A stretch of DNA of 64,000 nucleotides from Lactiplantibacillus brownii (GCF_031085375.1 NZ_JAVCWF010000001.1:930001-994000), one strand, 5' to 3'. Shown: positions 1-7,891, counted from the stretch's first letter. Numbers and translations are program-made. Notes: generated by a model not told the origin, from the sequence alone.

Positions 1-139
1 GTAAGTCGGCATCGGTAAATTCTCGGTAGCCGGAGTCATTACGGCTGACAAAGGGCAAGAGTCCTTGCTTGTCGTAGAAGCGCAAGGTATAGATGGATAG
101 ATGCGTTTTTTCAGCGACTGTTTTGATGGTATAAGTCAA
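1..139 (-). CDS. MerR family regulator, N-terminal part (cut by window edge)
   Basis: The reverse strand reads from a TTG start at 139 into a MerR winged-helix domain: TYTIKTVAEKTHLSIYTLRF, then YDKQGLLPF and GYREFTDADL, the usual order of the first helix-turn-helix and wing. An AGGAGG site lies 6-8 bases upstream of the TTG. Only about 46 residues are inside the window, so the effector domain is unseen. It is divergent from the reductase gene at 239, whose promoter has the stretched spacer typical of MerR targets, so this protein probably regulates that gene. That link is inference; the MerR call is direct. Confidence 0.88.
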   Translation of the reverse strand, partial: MTYTIKTVAEKTHLSIYTLRFYDKQGLLPFVSRNDSGYREFTDADL

Positions 140-156
140 AAATTTTCCTCCTGAGC

Positions 157-187
157 TTGCCCTAGAGTGTTGTCGAGGGTTTATGAT
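157..187 (+). promoter_or_regulatory. MerR-type promoter with 19-bp spacer
   Basis: TTGCCC at 157-162 and TATGAT at 182-187 are separated by 19 bp, not 17. The spacer and its edges hold an imperfect dyad with outer arms CCCT and AGGG. This geometry is the hallmark of promoters activated by DNA-twisting MerR regulators. It drives the reductase gene at 239 and lies next to the divergent merR gene. Confidence 0.65.
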
Positions 188-238
188 ATGACCAGTTTAA
201 AAGAATTAAACTTAAAATACAAGTAAACAGGAGATATC

Positions 239-1249
239 ATGATGAAAAAAACAGTATTGGTGACTGGTGGCAACGGTTTCTTAGCCCTATGGTTGATTAA
301 AGGATTATTGCGACAAGGTTATGCGGTCCGCGCAACGTTACGGTCAGAATCAAAGGCAGCCGAAGTGACCGCAGCTTTGACGAGTCAAGGACTCACGTCG
401 TTAACTGATTTGCATTTTGTCGAAGCCAATTTAACTAAGGATGCTGGGTGGGCAGCGGCAATGCAAGATGTCGAAACGGTGATGAGTGTGGCAGCGCCAG
501 TGTTCGTCAATGGTGAGTCTGTGGCTGATCAAGTTGTTCAAACCGCTAAGCAGGGAACTTTGCGGATCTTAAAAGCTGCTGAGCAAGCTGGGGTCAAACG
601 AGTCGTCATGACGGCAAATTTAGGCGCGGTTGGTTTTAGTCGCTTAGATCATCAGGGCGTGGTCACCGAACAAGATTGGACCAATCCTGATCAACCCGGG
701 CTGTCCTTATATGAAAAGTCTAAACTATTGGCTGAACAGGCGGCTTGGAACTTTTCACAAAATTCAAAATTAGACTTGGTAACCGTCAATGCCGGGGCCA
801 TGTTAGGCGCGGCGATGGGACAACACGTCTCTGGAAGCTTTGGCTTGGTACAACGTCTATTGACTGGACAAGTCACTCCTAACTTTAAGGTGAACGTGGT
901 GGCTGCTCAGGACGTTGCTGCAATGCACATTTTAGCGATGCAAACACCGAATGCGGCTGGACAACGATTTTTGGCGGTCGCAGATCAGGCCATTACGGCT
1001 AAAGAAATCATGACTTTGATCAAAACTCAGCGTCCAGCACAAGCGACACAGTTACCCAAGTTGCTCTTACCGACTCCAATCGTGCGATTATTAGCACCGG
1101 TAATGCCACAAATCAAAGAAGTTAATCTGATGATGCGTGTGAATCACCAAGTCAGTAACCGTAAAGCTCGCACGATTTTGGGGTGGCAACCAAAAAGTTC
1201 AGCGGCCGAGACCGTATTAGCTGCAGTTGACTCACTGACTACCAAGTAA
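239..1249 (+). CDS. NAD(P)-dependent extended SDR reductase/epimerase
   Basis: 336 residues, a usual length for the extended short-chain dehydrogenase group related to dihydroflavonol-4-reductase and aldehyde reductases. The N-terminal Rossmann motif TGGNGFLA is at residues 9-16 and the catalytic YEKSK (Tyr158, Lys162) is present. It probably reduces a carbonyl group with NADPH in the cytoplasm; the substrate cannot be read from sequence. AGGAG at 229-233 is 5 bases from the first ATG and 8 from the second ATG at 242, so the second may be the true start. Single-gene unit controlled by the MerR-type promoter and ended by the terminator at 1270. Confidence 0.87.
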   Translation: MMKKTVLVTGGNGFLALWLIKGLLRQGYAVRATLRSESKAAEVTAALTSQGLTSLTDLHFVEANLTKDAGWAAAMQDVETVMSVAAPVFVNGESVADQVVQTAKQGTLRILKAAEQAGVKRVVMTANLGAVGFSRLDHQGVVTEQDWTNPDQPGLSLYEKSKLLAEQAAWNFSQNSKLDLVTVNAGAMLGAAMGQHVSGSFGLVQRLLTGQVTPNFKVNVVAAQDVAAMHILAMQTPNAAGQRFLAVADQAITAKEIMTLIKTQRPAQATQLPKLLLPTPIVRLLAPVMPQIKEVNLMMRVNHQVSNRKARTILGWQPKSSAAETVLAAVDSLTTK

Positions 1250-1269
1250 AAGTCCGTTATTGGTTAAAT

Positions 1270-1311
1270 AAAAGCACTCAGCAGTTGGATTAACAGTTGC
1301 TGAGTGCTTTT
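1270..1311. terminator. Bidirectional terminator between reductase and azlD
   Basis: A 14-bp perfect stem (AAAAGCACTCAGCA with its complement) is flanked by A and T runs. It can serve both the plus-strand reductase gene and the minus-strand azlCD pair. Confidence 0.85.
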
Positions 1312-1320
1312 AAACGATCA

Positions 1321-1647
1321 TTAACCCCAGCCAACTAAGCGAAGTAGCGCCATGGCGATTACACCAGTAATGACGACGGCTAGCAAGCTCTTGGTTAAGA
1401 CGCCAGCGAGGATCGCGGGAATTGAGGCATAGATGTTTTCGAGATTAAAGCCAGGCCATTGTCCAGCGTGATAGACGAGTAGACTTTCAACAAAAATAGC
1501 GGTCATGATGGCGACTGGCACAAAAGAAAGAAAATCGATCAGCCATTTGGGAACCGTTAAATTTTTGATGATGGCAAAGGGAACCACACGAGAGAGCCAT
1601 GTGACCAAGCCAGAGAGTAAGATGGTGACGAGCACATAATTAGTCAT
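1321..1647 (-). CDS. azlD: AzlD family branched-chain amino acid transport subunit
   Basis: 108 residues, very hydrophobic, with three to four membrane segments. The N-terminal pattern YVLVTILLSGLVTWLSRVVP and the later VPVAIMTAIF match the AzlD family, the small subunit of AzlCD exporters of leucine, isoleucine, valine and analogues. It overlaps the end of azlC by eight bases (ATGACTAA), so translation is probably coupled. It is the second gene of a two-gene operon ending at the bidirectional terminator at 1270. Family assignment is firm; the exact substrate is inferred. Confidence 0.88.
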   Translation of the reverse strand: MTNYVLVTILLSGLVTWLSRVVPFAIIKNLTVPKWLIDFLSFVPVAIMTAIFVESLLVYHAGQWPGFNLENIYASIPAILAGVLTKSLLAVVITGVIAMALLRLVGWG

Positions 1648-2344
1648 GAGCGGTCACCGCCATTCCAAAACCGCAACCGAGTAACGTAGCAATCAGAAGC
1701 GCAATATTGCCTGGGAAAAAACGCATGAGAAAATACATGGCAATGGCGACGAACAGGACGACCAACAGCTGTGTTTTGAGAGTCTTACTGCGGTCGGTAA
1801 TAATTTGCAGATAAAGTAGACCAATAAACATGCCAACAACGGCAAAATCCAGGCCAAATTGATTCGGGTCAGCGATTAAATGTCCCAGTAAACAGCCGAC
1901 GACGGTGGCGGCTGCCCAGACCAAATAAGCAATAATATTGGCAGCGTGAAGCCACCGTGGTCGTAGCTGATGATCGGTTTGATTGATTTTGTTCATGCTC
2001 AGTGCAAATGTTTCATCTGTTAGTAGTGACCCCAGTGCCAGATTTTGCCACAAAGAATCTTTCTTAAAATATTGAGCAATCGACATACTCATGAGAATCA
2101 TTCTTGAATTAATGAGAAAGGTTGAGAGAACGATGGCAGAGATGGGACTGCCGGCCAGTAGCATACTAATGATGATGAATTGTGCCGAACCAGCATAGAC
2201 AATGAGCGACATGAGTAGGACGGCCAAGACCGACAAATGGCTGGTGTTAGCGACAATGCCCATAGCTAAGCCAACGCCGATGTAGCCGAATAAAGTCGGG
2301 ATAACGTCTTTAAAACCACTTTTAAATGTTAAACTTGCATCCAT
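1640..2344 (-). CDS. azlC: AzlC family branched-chain amino acid exporter
   Basis: 234 residues starting MDASLTFKSGFKDVIPTLFG, followed by GVGLAMGIVA and the conserved SLIVYAGSAQF, typical of the AzlC large subunit with about six membrane helices. I chose the ATG at 2344 because the homologous region begins there and an AGGAGG lies upstream at 2359-2364, though its 14-base spacing is long. The frame stays open upstream to 2425 but that extension looks unlike the family. With AzlD it should form an inner-membrane exporter of branched-chain amino acids. Confidence 0.87.
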   Translation of the reverse strand: MDASLTFKSGFKDVIPTLFGYIGVGLAMGIVANTSHLSVLAVLLMSLIVYAGSAQFIIISMLLAGSPISAIVLSTFLINSRMILMSMSIAQYFKKDSLWQNLALGSLLTDETFALSMNKINQTDHQLRPRWLHAANIIAYLVWAAATVVGCLLGHLIADPNQFGLDFAVVGMFIGLLYLQIITDRSKTLKTQLLVVLFVAIAMYFLMRFFPGNIALLIATLLGCGFGMAVTAHD

Positions 2345-2525
2345 ATGTATTCGTGAAACCTCCTGATTGAAGATGGGACCGAAATTGGGTGATGGCACGG
2401 TTAAGCCGCGTCTGGTCAGGGACAATTATCGGGTCAGCGTTAATAATTTCTAGTGTACACTTTTTGGTGAAAATAATGAAGAACTTTATCATTACATTTT
2501 AATGCTGCAGTCACGAAATTATTAC

Positions 2526-2554
2526 TTGCATTTGGTACTGGCTGGGCGTAACAT
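2526..2554 (+). promoter_or_regulatory. Promoter for small MerR-like gene
   Basis: TTGCAT at 2526-2531 and TAACAT at 2549-2554 with a 17-bp spacer, about 40 bases upstream of the start at 2595. Reasonable sigma-A fit, seen by eye only. Confidence 0.45.
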
Positions 2555-2594
2555 AAGCTCATTGATTTTTTGAAAGGACAAATGGTGAGAGAAA

Positions 2595-2813
2595 ATGACT
2601 CTGGAACAATTAGCAGCCCGTAGTGGGGTCGCTGCTGATAAAATCGTTGCTTATACACAAGCTGGGTTGTTGCCATGTAAAGATGCGCGGGCAACCTTTA
2701 GCGCCGACGATCAATATTGGCTAGATATGGTCAATTGCTTCTTAGAAAATGGCTCATCCGTTGAGGACTTAAAAGATTTGATGCCACTATGTGAACAATG
2801 TGCCACCAATTAG
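2595..2813 (+). CDS. Small MerR-like helix-turn-helix protein (72 aa)
   Basis: The protein is only 72 residues. Its first 40 resemble a MerR DNA-binding domain (LEQLAARSGVAADKIVAYTQAGLLP), followed by a helical stretch and a CEQC pair at the end. It lacks the long dimerisation coil and effector domain of normal MerR proteins. The ribosome site is weak (GAGAG before ATG), but a promoter at 2526 and a terminator at 2844 frame it as a gene. It is divergent from azlC and could regulate it. Function unknown; it may be a shortened relative of a longer regulator. Confidence 0.62.
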   Translation: MTLEQLAARSGVAADKIVAYTQAGLLPCKDARATFSADDQYWLDMVNCFLENGSSVEDLKDLMPLCEQCATN

Positions 2814-2843
2814 GCCGAAATTAGGATACTGCAATGATATGAG

Positions 2844-2874
2844 CGAGTCTGAGTCAAATCAGGCTCGTTTTTTG
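2844..2874 (+). terminator. Terminator after small MerR-like gene
   Basis: CGAGTCTGA at 2844-2852 pairs with TCAGGCTCG at 2859-2867 (one G-T pair) and is followed by a T run. Confidence 0.8.
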
Positions 2875-3004
2875 TTGCAATTTTGTCAGAGTGAGCGGAC
2901 GCCCAACTTCACCCGGGAAATAATTGTGCCTGCCAAGTGCCAATCTCTTGGTGACCTTTCAGCTTGGTTAACCCGTATTTCAGCGGTGGAAAAAATATGA
3001 ACAA

Positions 3005-3058
3005 AAACAATAGTCGCCGACATTAGTGATGATTAACTAATGTCGACGACTATTGTTT
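3005..3058 (-). terminator. Long hairpin terminator after DUF4811 gene
   Basis: A 23-bp stem with one mismatch (AAACAATAGTCG and its complement at the base) and an 8-base loop. On the minus strand it is followed by a T run just after the stop at 3071, so it ends the efflux operon. Confidence 0.85.
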
Positions 3059-3070
3059 GTCAGAGTGAGC

Positions 3071-3790
3071 TTATTTCGATTGTTTAACGGTTTTAATCAT
3101 ATTTTGCATGGCTTTAGCTTGATATTGTGCAGCAGCCTGTTTTTCAAGGGTTGCCATTTGGGCTTGCGTCATTGCTGGATTCTTCACCATTGCGGTTTTG
3201 ACAGCATTTTGAACGTAGACCTTGGCTTGTGCCTTTAAAGTTGTGGACTGTTGCTTAGCAAGCTTGCTAAGCTGTTTTGCTTGCGACGTGCTGAGCACGA
3301 CCCAAGTCTTTTGAATATAGAACGTATTGGTCCGTTTAATCAATTGATTGTCGTTATTGGCAATTCCAAACCAGAACTTGGCAGCGTTGCTCTGATACAT
3401 CCAACGAGTGGTCTTGGTGACCAACTTGGTCGAGCCAGTGGTGGTCTTCACGTGATTAGCCGTATTGACGTTAGCTTTAGTCGTGCTGACCTTTTTCTGA
3501 TCTGTCATGGTTTTATAAATGTAAACGCGGTTTTTGTCCGCGGTGCCAATCGATTGATACAGGAGCATGTCCATCTGGCTACTACCGGCGGACTTTAGTG
3601 GCACGGTTTTAGTCGTGGTGACCTTTGTCATTCCCAGGTGTTGGCTATCATTTTCAATGACTAAGACGAGTGAAGCGACTAGGGCGATACCGAAGATGGT
3701 CGTTAAAATGAGACGAGTAGCGTTTTGATGCATGTACACGAAGGTCAAGAATAACGCAATCGCGCTGAATACTAAAACAACGAGAATCAT
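3071..3790 (-). CDS. DUF4811 membrane-anchored protein, efflux operon partner
   Basis: 239 residues. Two membrane helices near the N terminus (about 1-20 and 28-47) precede a Lys/Thr-rich region predicted outside or at the membrane, and an Ala/Gln-rich helical C terminus with the repeated motif AQAK. This layout matches the DUF4811 proteins that follow DHA2 drug exporters in lactobacilli. Its stop-start junction with the upstream transporter gene touches at 3790, so the two are co-translated. It may assist the transporter; no enzyme motif is visible. Confidence 0.75.
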   Translation of the reverse strand: MILVVLVFSAIALFLTFVYMHQNATRLILTTIFGIALVASLVLVIENDSQHLGMTKVTTTKTVPLKSAGSSQMDMLLYQSIGTADKNRVYIYKTMTDQKKVSTTKANVNTANHVKTTTGSTKLVTKTTRWMYQSNAAKFWFGIANNDNQLIKRTNTFYIQKTWVVLSTSQAKQLSKLAKQQSTTLKAQAKVYVQNAVKTAMVKNPAMTQAQMATLEKQAAAQYQAKAMQNMIKTVKQSK

Positions 3791-5262
3791 TAGTCATCAA
3801 CCTCCTTTGTAGTTGGTTTAATGGAATGTTGTTTGTCTTGCATGAAGAATGCGACGACTAAACCAACGACACAGAAAGCGACGGCAACATAGAAAGCTGC
3901 ATGATAACCACTTAAAGTTGCATTGAAATACTTATCTTGATAGGCCAATGGTTGGCTCTTGAGTAAGCTTTTAGCAGGGGCTTGTGACGTGGTAACATTG
4001 GACAATACTGAAGTTAAAATGGCCGTCCCGATTGAACTAGCAATTTGACGAACCGTGTTGTTAACCGCTGTTCCATGACCCATCATGTCGAGTGGTAAAG
4101 CATTCATGCCGGCAGTTGTTGCGGGCATCATAACCATCGAAATCCCAAACATCCGTACAGCGTACAAAATAACGATGTAAATCGTTGCTGTAGTCCGAGT
4201 AATGAACATAAATGGAATCGTCCCGGCAGTTAATAGGAACATACCTAAGATGGCTAAGCGTTTGGCCCCAAAGCGGTCAAACGCTTGACCAGTAATTGGA
4301 CTCATGATCCCCATCATTAAGGCACCAGCCAATAAAGTTAAGCCGGAATCAAAGGCAGAGAACCCATGGATGATCTGCAAATAAAGCGGAATAACCATTT
4401 CGGCGCCGACCATCGCCATGTTGGTGACTGAACTTAAAACGGCGGCGACGGTAAAGCGAACGTGTTTGAAGACGCGGAAGTCTAGGAATGGTTTTGCCAT
4501 CGTTAATTGGCGCCAAACGAATAGTACGATCCCGATGACCCCAATGACTAGAGTTGTTAATACTTTGGCAGAAGTCCAGCCATCATCACCAACGGATGAG
4601 AACCCATAAAGTAGGCTCCCAAAGCCTAAGGTGGATAACGCTAAGGATAGGAAATCAAGTTTAGGATCAGAAGTTTCGAGCACGTTGGCCATGAAGAAGA
4701 AGCCAGCGATTAAGACAACGGCAACGATTGGAATAATCATGCCAAATAAATCGCGCCAGCTCATGTTGTCAATCACCCAGCCAGAAAGGGTCGGGCCAAT
4801 CGCAGGCGCCAGGCCAATAACGATCCCGGCCATCCCCATTGCGGCCCCACGTTTATCAGCAGGGAAAATGGTGAGCATAATGGTTTGTAAAAGTGGCATC
4901 GTTACACCGACGCCGACCGCTTGAATCAAACGGCCAGTCAGTAAGAATTGAAAATTAGGTGCGGTAAAACAAATAATCGTTCCAATTTCAAAAATTGTCA
5001 TGGCTGATAAGTACAACCATTTGGTACTAAAACGGGTACTTAACCAGGCACTGACCGGAATCATGATCCCGTTGACCAGTAAGAAACCGGTGGTCAACCA
5101 TTGAACGGTGGAAGTTGTAATATCGAAAGCCTTCATCAAAGTTGGAAAGGCGGTCGTTAAAATCGTTTGGTTCAGGACGGTACAGAACGTCCCAATTAAT
5201 AGTATGGCAATGAGTAAACCGCGATTATACGGTTTCCCATTGTTATCAACAGCAGTTGACAA
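3790..5262 (-). CDS. DHA2 family MFS multidrug efflux transporter
   Basis: 490 residues with about 14 membrane helices. The region near residue 65 (STRFSTKWLYLSAMTIFEIG) and the motif C segment GIVIGLAPAIGPTLSGWV in helix 5 mark a drug-proton antiporter of the EmrB/QacA/LmrB type. It should pump hydrophobic cations or drugs out of the cell using the proton gradient. It leads an operon with the DUF4811 gene and is divergent from a MerR regulator at 5392, the usual arrangement for inducible efflux. Its promoter is TTGACA/TATATT on the minus strand. Confidence 0.92.
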   Translation of the reverse strand: MSTAVDNNGKPYNRGLLIAILLIGTFCTVLNQTILTTAFPTLMKAFDITTSTVQWLTTGFLLVNGIMIPVSAWLSTRFSTKWLYLSAMTIFEIGTIICFTAPNFQFLLTGRLIQAVGVGVTMPLLQTIMLTIFPADKRGAAMGMAGIVIGLAPAIGPTLSGWVIDNMSWRDLFGMIIPIVAVVLIAGFFFMANVLETSDPKLDFLSLALSTLGFGSLLYGFSSVGDDGWTSAKVLTTLVIGVIGIVLFVWRQLTMAKPFLDFRVFKHVRFTVAAVLSSVTNMAMVGAEMVIPLYLQIIHGFSAFDSGLTLLAGALMMGIMSPITGQAFDRFGAKRLAILGMFLLTAGTIPFMFITRTTATIYIVILYAVRMFGISMVMMPATTAGMNALPLDMMGHGTAVNNTVRQIASSIGTAILTSVLSNVTTSQAPAKSLLKSQPLAYQDKYFNATLSGYHAAFYVAVAFCVVGLVVAFFMQDKQHSIKPTTKEVDD

Positions 5263-5296
5263 GTAAATCCCTTCTCTCTAAAAAACTACGTTGTCT

Positions 5297-5325
5297 AATA
5301 TAAGCGGATTTTATGTATTTGTCAA
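5297..5325 (-). promoter_or_regulatory. Promoter of the efflux operon
   Basis: On the minus strand TTGACA (5325-5320) and TATATT (5302-5297) are 17 bp apart, upstream of the transporter start at 5262. It lies back to back with the promoter of the MerR gene, so one regulator can cover both. Confidence 0.75.
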
Positions 5326-5330
5326 CAAAC

Positions 5331-5358
5331 TTGACATTAATATCAAAAATTATATACT
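5331..5358 (+). promoter_or_regulatory. Promoter of the divergent MerR gene
   Basis: TTGACA at 5331-5336 and TATACT at 5353-5358 with a 16-bp spacer, about 34 bases before the GTG start. Confidence 0.75.
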
Positions 5359-5391
5359 TAGTATTGGAAATTTAAGAAAAGAGGTCGTTTC

Positions 5392-5844
5392 GTGAACAAT
5401 CAGAATACAGAATTTTTAAAAAATTTGAAAGCACAAATTAATAAGCACAAATTTACCGTCGGCATTAGTGACCTCGCTAAGACCACGGGCGTCTCACAAA
5501 CGCAACTTCGCTATTGGGAACAAAAGGGTTACATTCATAGTCAAAAGGTGACCGAGAAAAATACGACCCATCGATTTTCCTATGGTACCTTGATGCGGGT
5601 TCATTTCATCAAAGCGATGTTGGATGAAGGATTTACCTTAGCGTCGGCTGCACAACGGGCAACTGAACAAAGTACGCAGATGGAAATGATGCGAATTTTT
5701 GTCACGAATGCGTTTCAAGGCGTGGAAGAGCGTGAGGGTCATCATATGATTAATCTGGGTTATTTTGATGAAGCCCATACGCAAAATTTATACGTTTATA
5801 TTGTGGATAATGAGGCACATTACCGGGTCTATCCGAAAAAATAA
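5392..5844 (+). CDS. MerR family regulator of the efflux operon
   Basis: 150 residues from a GTG start preceded by AAGAAAAGAGG. The helix-turn-helix GISDLAKTTGVSQTQLRYWEQKGYI at about residues 24-48 is MerR-like, and the C-terminal part is short and of unknown ligand specificity (VEEREGHHMINLGYFDEAHTQNLYVYIVDNEA). Similar regulators stand divergent to LmrB/QacA-like pumps in lactobacilli. I infer that it represses or activates the neighbouring efflux genes; the inducing compound is unknown. Confidence 0.85.
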   Translation: MNNQNTEFLKNLKAQINKHKFTVGISDLAKTTGVSQTQLRYWEQKGYIHSQKVTEKNTTHRFSYGTLMRVHFIKAMLDEGFTLASAAQRATEQSTQMEMMRIFVTNAFQGVEEREGHHMINLGYFDEAHTQNLYVYIVDNEAHYRVYPKK

Positions 5845-6180
5845 TCGCATCGTGCCGGCTTCTAGCTTGTGAAACCGTTTGATTAATGGTAGATTTAAGT
5901 CGGTAAGTATCGGTAAGTCATGCGGACAACAAGTTTCCCACTCGTCAATCGATCTTATGGCTGGATTGACCGTTGTCATGTTGGTCGTGTTTTGAAGTTT
6001 AACTTTGCGAAGAGATTTACAACAGAGCGCGAAAGAAGCGCTGAGAGATGCCTGGGCCATTCCAGGTAGTGATCGTGCATAAAACAACGTGTAATTGAAT
6101 CTAGAAGTAGTTTTCAATTGTCCGGTGATGATACTTACTAGTAGGGCCCAAGTGCTGTGGGAAAGCTTGGGTCTTTTTTA
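5845..6180 (+). other. Non-coding stretch with hairpins and a terminator; possible RNA gene
   Basis: No credible gene. From about 6030 there are two clear hairpins (AGCGC/GCGCT and CCTGG/CCAGG), and the stretch ends in a strong terminator at 6145-6180. The distance from the MerR stop (300 bases) is too long for a simple 3' end, so a small structured RNA is possible. I see no convincing promoter and no match to a known RNA family. Confidence 0.3.
6145..6180 (+). terminator. Terminator of the 5.9-6.2 kb non-coding stretch
   Basis: GGCCCAAG at 6145-6152 pairs with CTTGGGTC at 6166-6173 (one wobble), followed by seven T. Confidence 0.8.
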
Positions 6181-6192
6181 TTAAGAAAAAGA

Positions 6193-6310
6193 GTGCAAAC
6201 AACAGCGGGTTGCTTCCGAGCATAGCCTAGTCAGCGGTATCATGCGGGTTTAGCATGGTGCCGTTGACGTAGCTAAGCGGAGGACGCAGCTGTGGTTTGC
6301 ACGTTTCGAC
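6193..6310 (+). repeat. Hairpin module A, copy 1 (inverted-repeat ends)
   Basis: GTGCAAAC at 6193-6200 and GTTTGCAC at 6295-6302 are perfect complements. Inside, GTCAGCGG (6230-6237) pairs with CCGTTGAC (6261-6268) and CATGC with GCATG at the tip. The right end is followed by GTTTCGA. The module at 12096-12209 has the same layout with different but still paired stems, so the fold is conserved. It contains no gene. Confidence 0.6.
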
Positions 6311-6410
6311 TATTGAGGTAGGAACCAATTGCTCGGTGGTTTTCCGAGTGGTTGCTTAACCGGGATAAGCGGAGCCCGCAGTCGAATTTTGCACGTTTCG
6401 GCTATTCATA
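6311..6410 (+). repeat. Hairpin module A, partial second copy
   Basis: Directly after copy 1. The core CTCGG (6332-6336) with CCGAG (6344-6348), then GTGGTTGC and AAGCGGAG, is nearly identical to the core of the 12-kb copy. The right end again reads TTGCACGTTTCG. The left terminal arm is missing. Confidence 0.5.
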
Positions 6411-6474
6411 TCGTGAGAATGGTATACAACCAAGCTCATAACCGTGTTTCACACGATAAAAGTTCCCAGCAAAA

Positions 6475-6506
6475 AGGCGTCGGACTTTTTATCAAGCCAG
6501 ACGCCT
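6475..6506 (-). terminator. Terminator after the 6523 gene
   Basis: AGGCGTC and GACGCCT form a 7-bp stem that on the minus strand is followed by TTTTT, just past the stop at 6523. Confidence 0.75.
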
Positions 6507-6522
6507 CAAAGTTTTAAGTTGA

Positions 6523-6867
6523 TTATGAATTAGACAGTTGTGCGAAATGGCTTGCATACCATTCGTCCCAAGTCATTGCCGGATTACCACTTTCAAAGTA
6601 TTTTTGATCGAGGTTGTCAATGAGATGTAGATAGTCTTGATAAGAGAAGTCAATACTATCCTTTAAACGTTGGGCTTTGGTCATGAAGCGGGCTAAGTTC
6701 AAATGTTCATTGATATCAGTCATATTGTTAACGACTGGGTAGTTGGACATTAATTCAAGATTGTTAGCATCATAGAGACGTTGATAAAATTTAGCAAAGT
6801 CTTCAACTGCTTTATGTTGTAAGCTATCATTAAGTTGGGTAATGGATAATTGAGCATCATCATTCAC
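6523..6867 (-). CDS. Hypothetical protein, 114 aa
   Basis: A 114-residue soluble, acidic, mainly helical protein with no signal peptide, membrane segment or motif I recognise. It is rich in Asn, Asp, Leu and Tyr and ends with a Trp-containing segment (MTWDEWYASHF). A good GGAGGAAC ribosome site precedes the ATG and a terminator follows, so it is a real single-gene unit. It is divergent from the metal-regulator gene at 7111. Probably a lactobacillus-specific cytoplasmic protein; function unknown. Confidence 0.7.
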   Translation of the reverse strand: MNDDAQLSITQLNDSLQHKAVEDFAKFYQRLYDANNLELMSNYPVVNNMTDINEHLNLARFMTKAQRLKDSIDFSYQDYLHLIDNLDQKYFESGNPAMTWDEWYASHFAQLSNS

Positions 6868-7110
6868 GATGCGGTTCCTCCTTAGATTTGAAGCACGATC
6901 CGAAAAAATAAAATTTTTACAACGGCTGTAACCCGAAAGTCACAGTTTTGCGCTACAATTTAATTATGGCACGATTGCTGTGGCTTTTCAAAGGATTGTC
7001 AAAATTGCGACGCTTAATTAACTAGTAGCAAAAAGATGGTAATTGGTGTACGATACACTAACTAAGCAGGTTAAACGGCAAGATAAATTTAGTTGAGGTG
7101 AAGTAAATTC

Positions 7111-7758
7111 ATGACCCCCATGAAGGAAGATTACTTAAAAATTATTTTCGAACTTGGTGGTACGAAGAAAAAGGTGTCGAATAAGCAAATTGCATTAAGC
7201 TTAGACATCGCGGCCGGCTCTGTAACAGAAATGGTCGGTAAATTAGTACAAGATGGGTTAGCCAAGCATACCCCGTATGCGGGTATCTCATTAACAAAGC
7301 AAGGTATTCGATATGCGGAAACCTTGGTTCGGAAGCATCGTATCTGGGAAGACTTTTTAGTTGATAAATTAAATTATGATCTACCAGATGTGCATTCGGA
7401 AGCTGAAGTTTTGGAACATGTTACCAGTGAACGGTTGGTCGATTCCTTGGAATCTTTCCTTGGACATCCAACCCATTGTCCACATGGCGGCGCAATTCCA
7501 GATAAGAATGGGCACTACACGGAAGACAGTCATACGGCACTTGCCGATACCGAAGATGGGACAGTTGTTTCCATTGAACGGTTTATTGACAATCATGATT
7601 TGTTAGTTTACTTGCATGACATCGCCTTGAAGATTGGGCAAGCCGTGAAAGTCATCAAGCATGATCCGTTTGAAGGCCCCGTGACGATCGAAGTCCAAGC
7701 CACGGGCCAACAGATTCCAGTGAGTTACAAAGCTGCGCACAATATTTTTGTAAAGTAG
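7111..7758 (+). CDS. DtxR/MntR family metal-dependent regulator
   Basis: 215 residues with the DtxR layout: a winged helix (MKEDYLKIIFELGG, then NKQIALSLDIAAGSVTEMVGKLVQDGL), a metal-binding dimer domain with HSEAEVLEHVTSERLVDSLESFLGHPTHCPHGGAIP, and a C-terminal SH3-like FeoA domain. The Glu/His residues in the central region are the usual metal ligands. In lactic acid bacteria this family mostly senses manganese and represses Mn importers, so MntR is the likely role. GAGGTGA precedes the ATG. No metal transporter is adjacent, so its targets must lie elsewhere. Confidence 0.88.
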   Translation: MTPMKEDYLKIIFELGGTKKKVSNKQIALSLDIAAGSVTEMVGKLVQDGLAKHTPYAGISLTKQGIRYAETLVRKHRIWEDFLVDKLNYDLPDVHSEAEVLEHVTSERLVDSLESFLGHPTHCPHGGAIPDKNGHYTEDSHTALADTEDGTVVSIERFIDNHDLLVYLHDIALKIGQAVKVIKHDPFEGPVTIEVQATGQQIPVSYKAAHNIFVK

Positions 7759-7885
7759 CTGGAATCTTCGCATCATCCTGAACAAAGCGGAGCATTAATC
7801 GCCTAGATATTCTGAATTTTTAATGGCTTAATAAAAGAATTTAGGAAATACGCTTGATTCGCTATCCTTTTCGAAAACAATATGC

Positions 7886-7891
7886 TACAAT
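7886..7891 (+). promoter_or_regulatory. Candidate -10 box of the cold-shock gene
   Basis: TACAAT about 120 bases upstream of the start, with no good -35 box. It overlaps an inverted repeat GCTACAA/TTGTAGC. A long untranslated leader is usual for cold-shock genes, where it helps translation in the cold. Confidence 0.4.

Noticed and set aside
2791..3000. 69-codon plus-strand frame after the small MerR-like gene
   Set aside because: It starts inside that gene and reads through its terminator; no ribosome site.
5788..6117. Open frame of 109 codons on the minus strand over the end of the MerR gene
   Set aside because: It overlaps a clear gene, lacks a ribosome site and reads through hairpins; composition is not protein-like.
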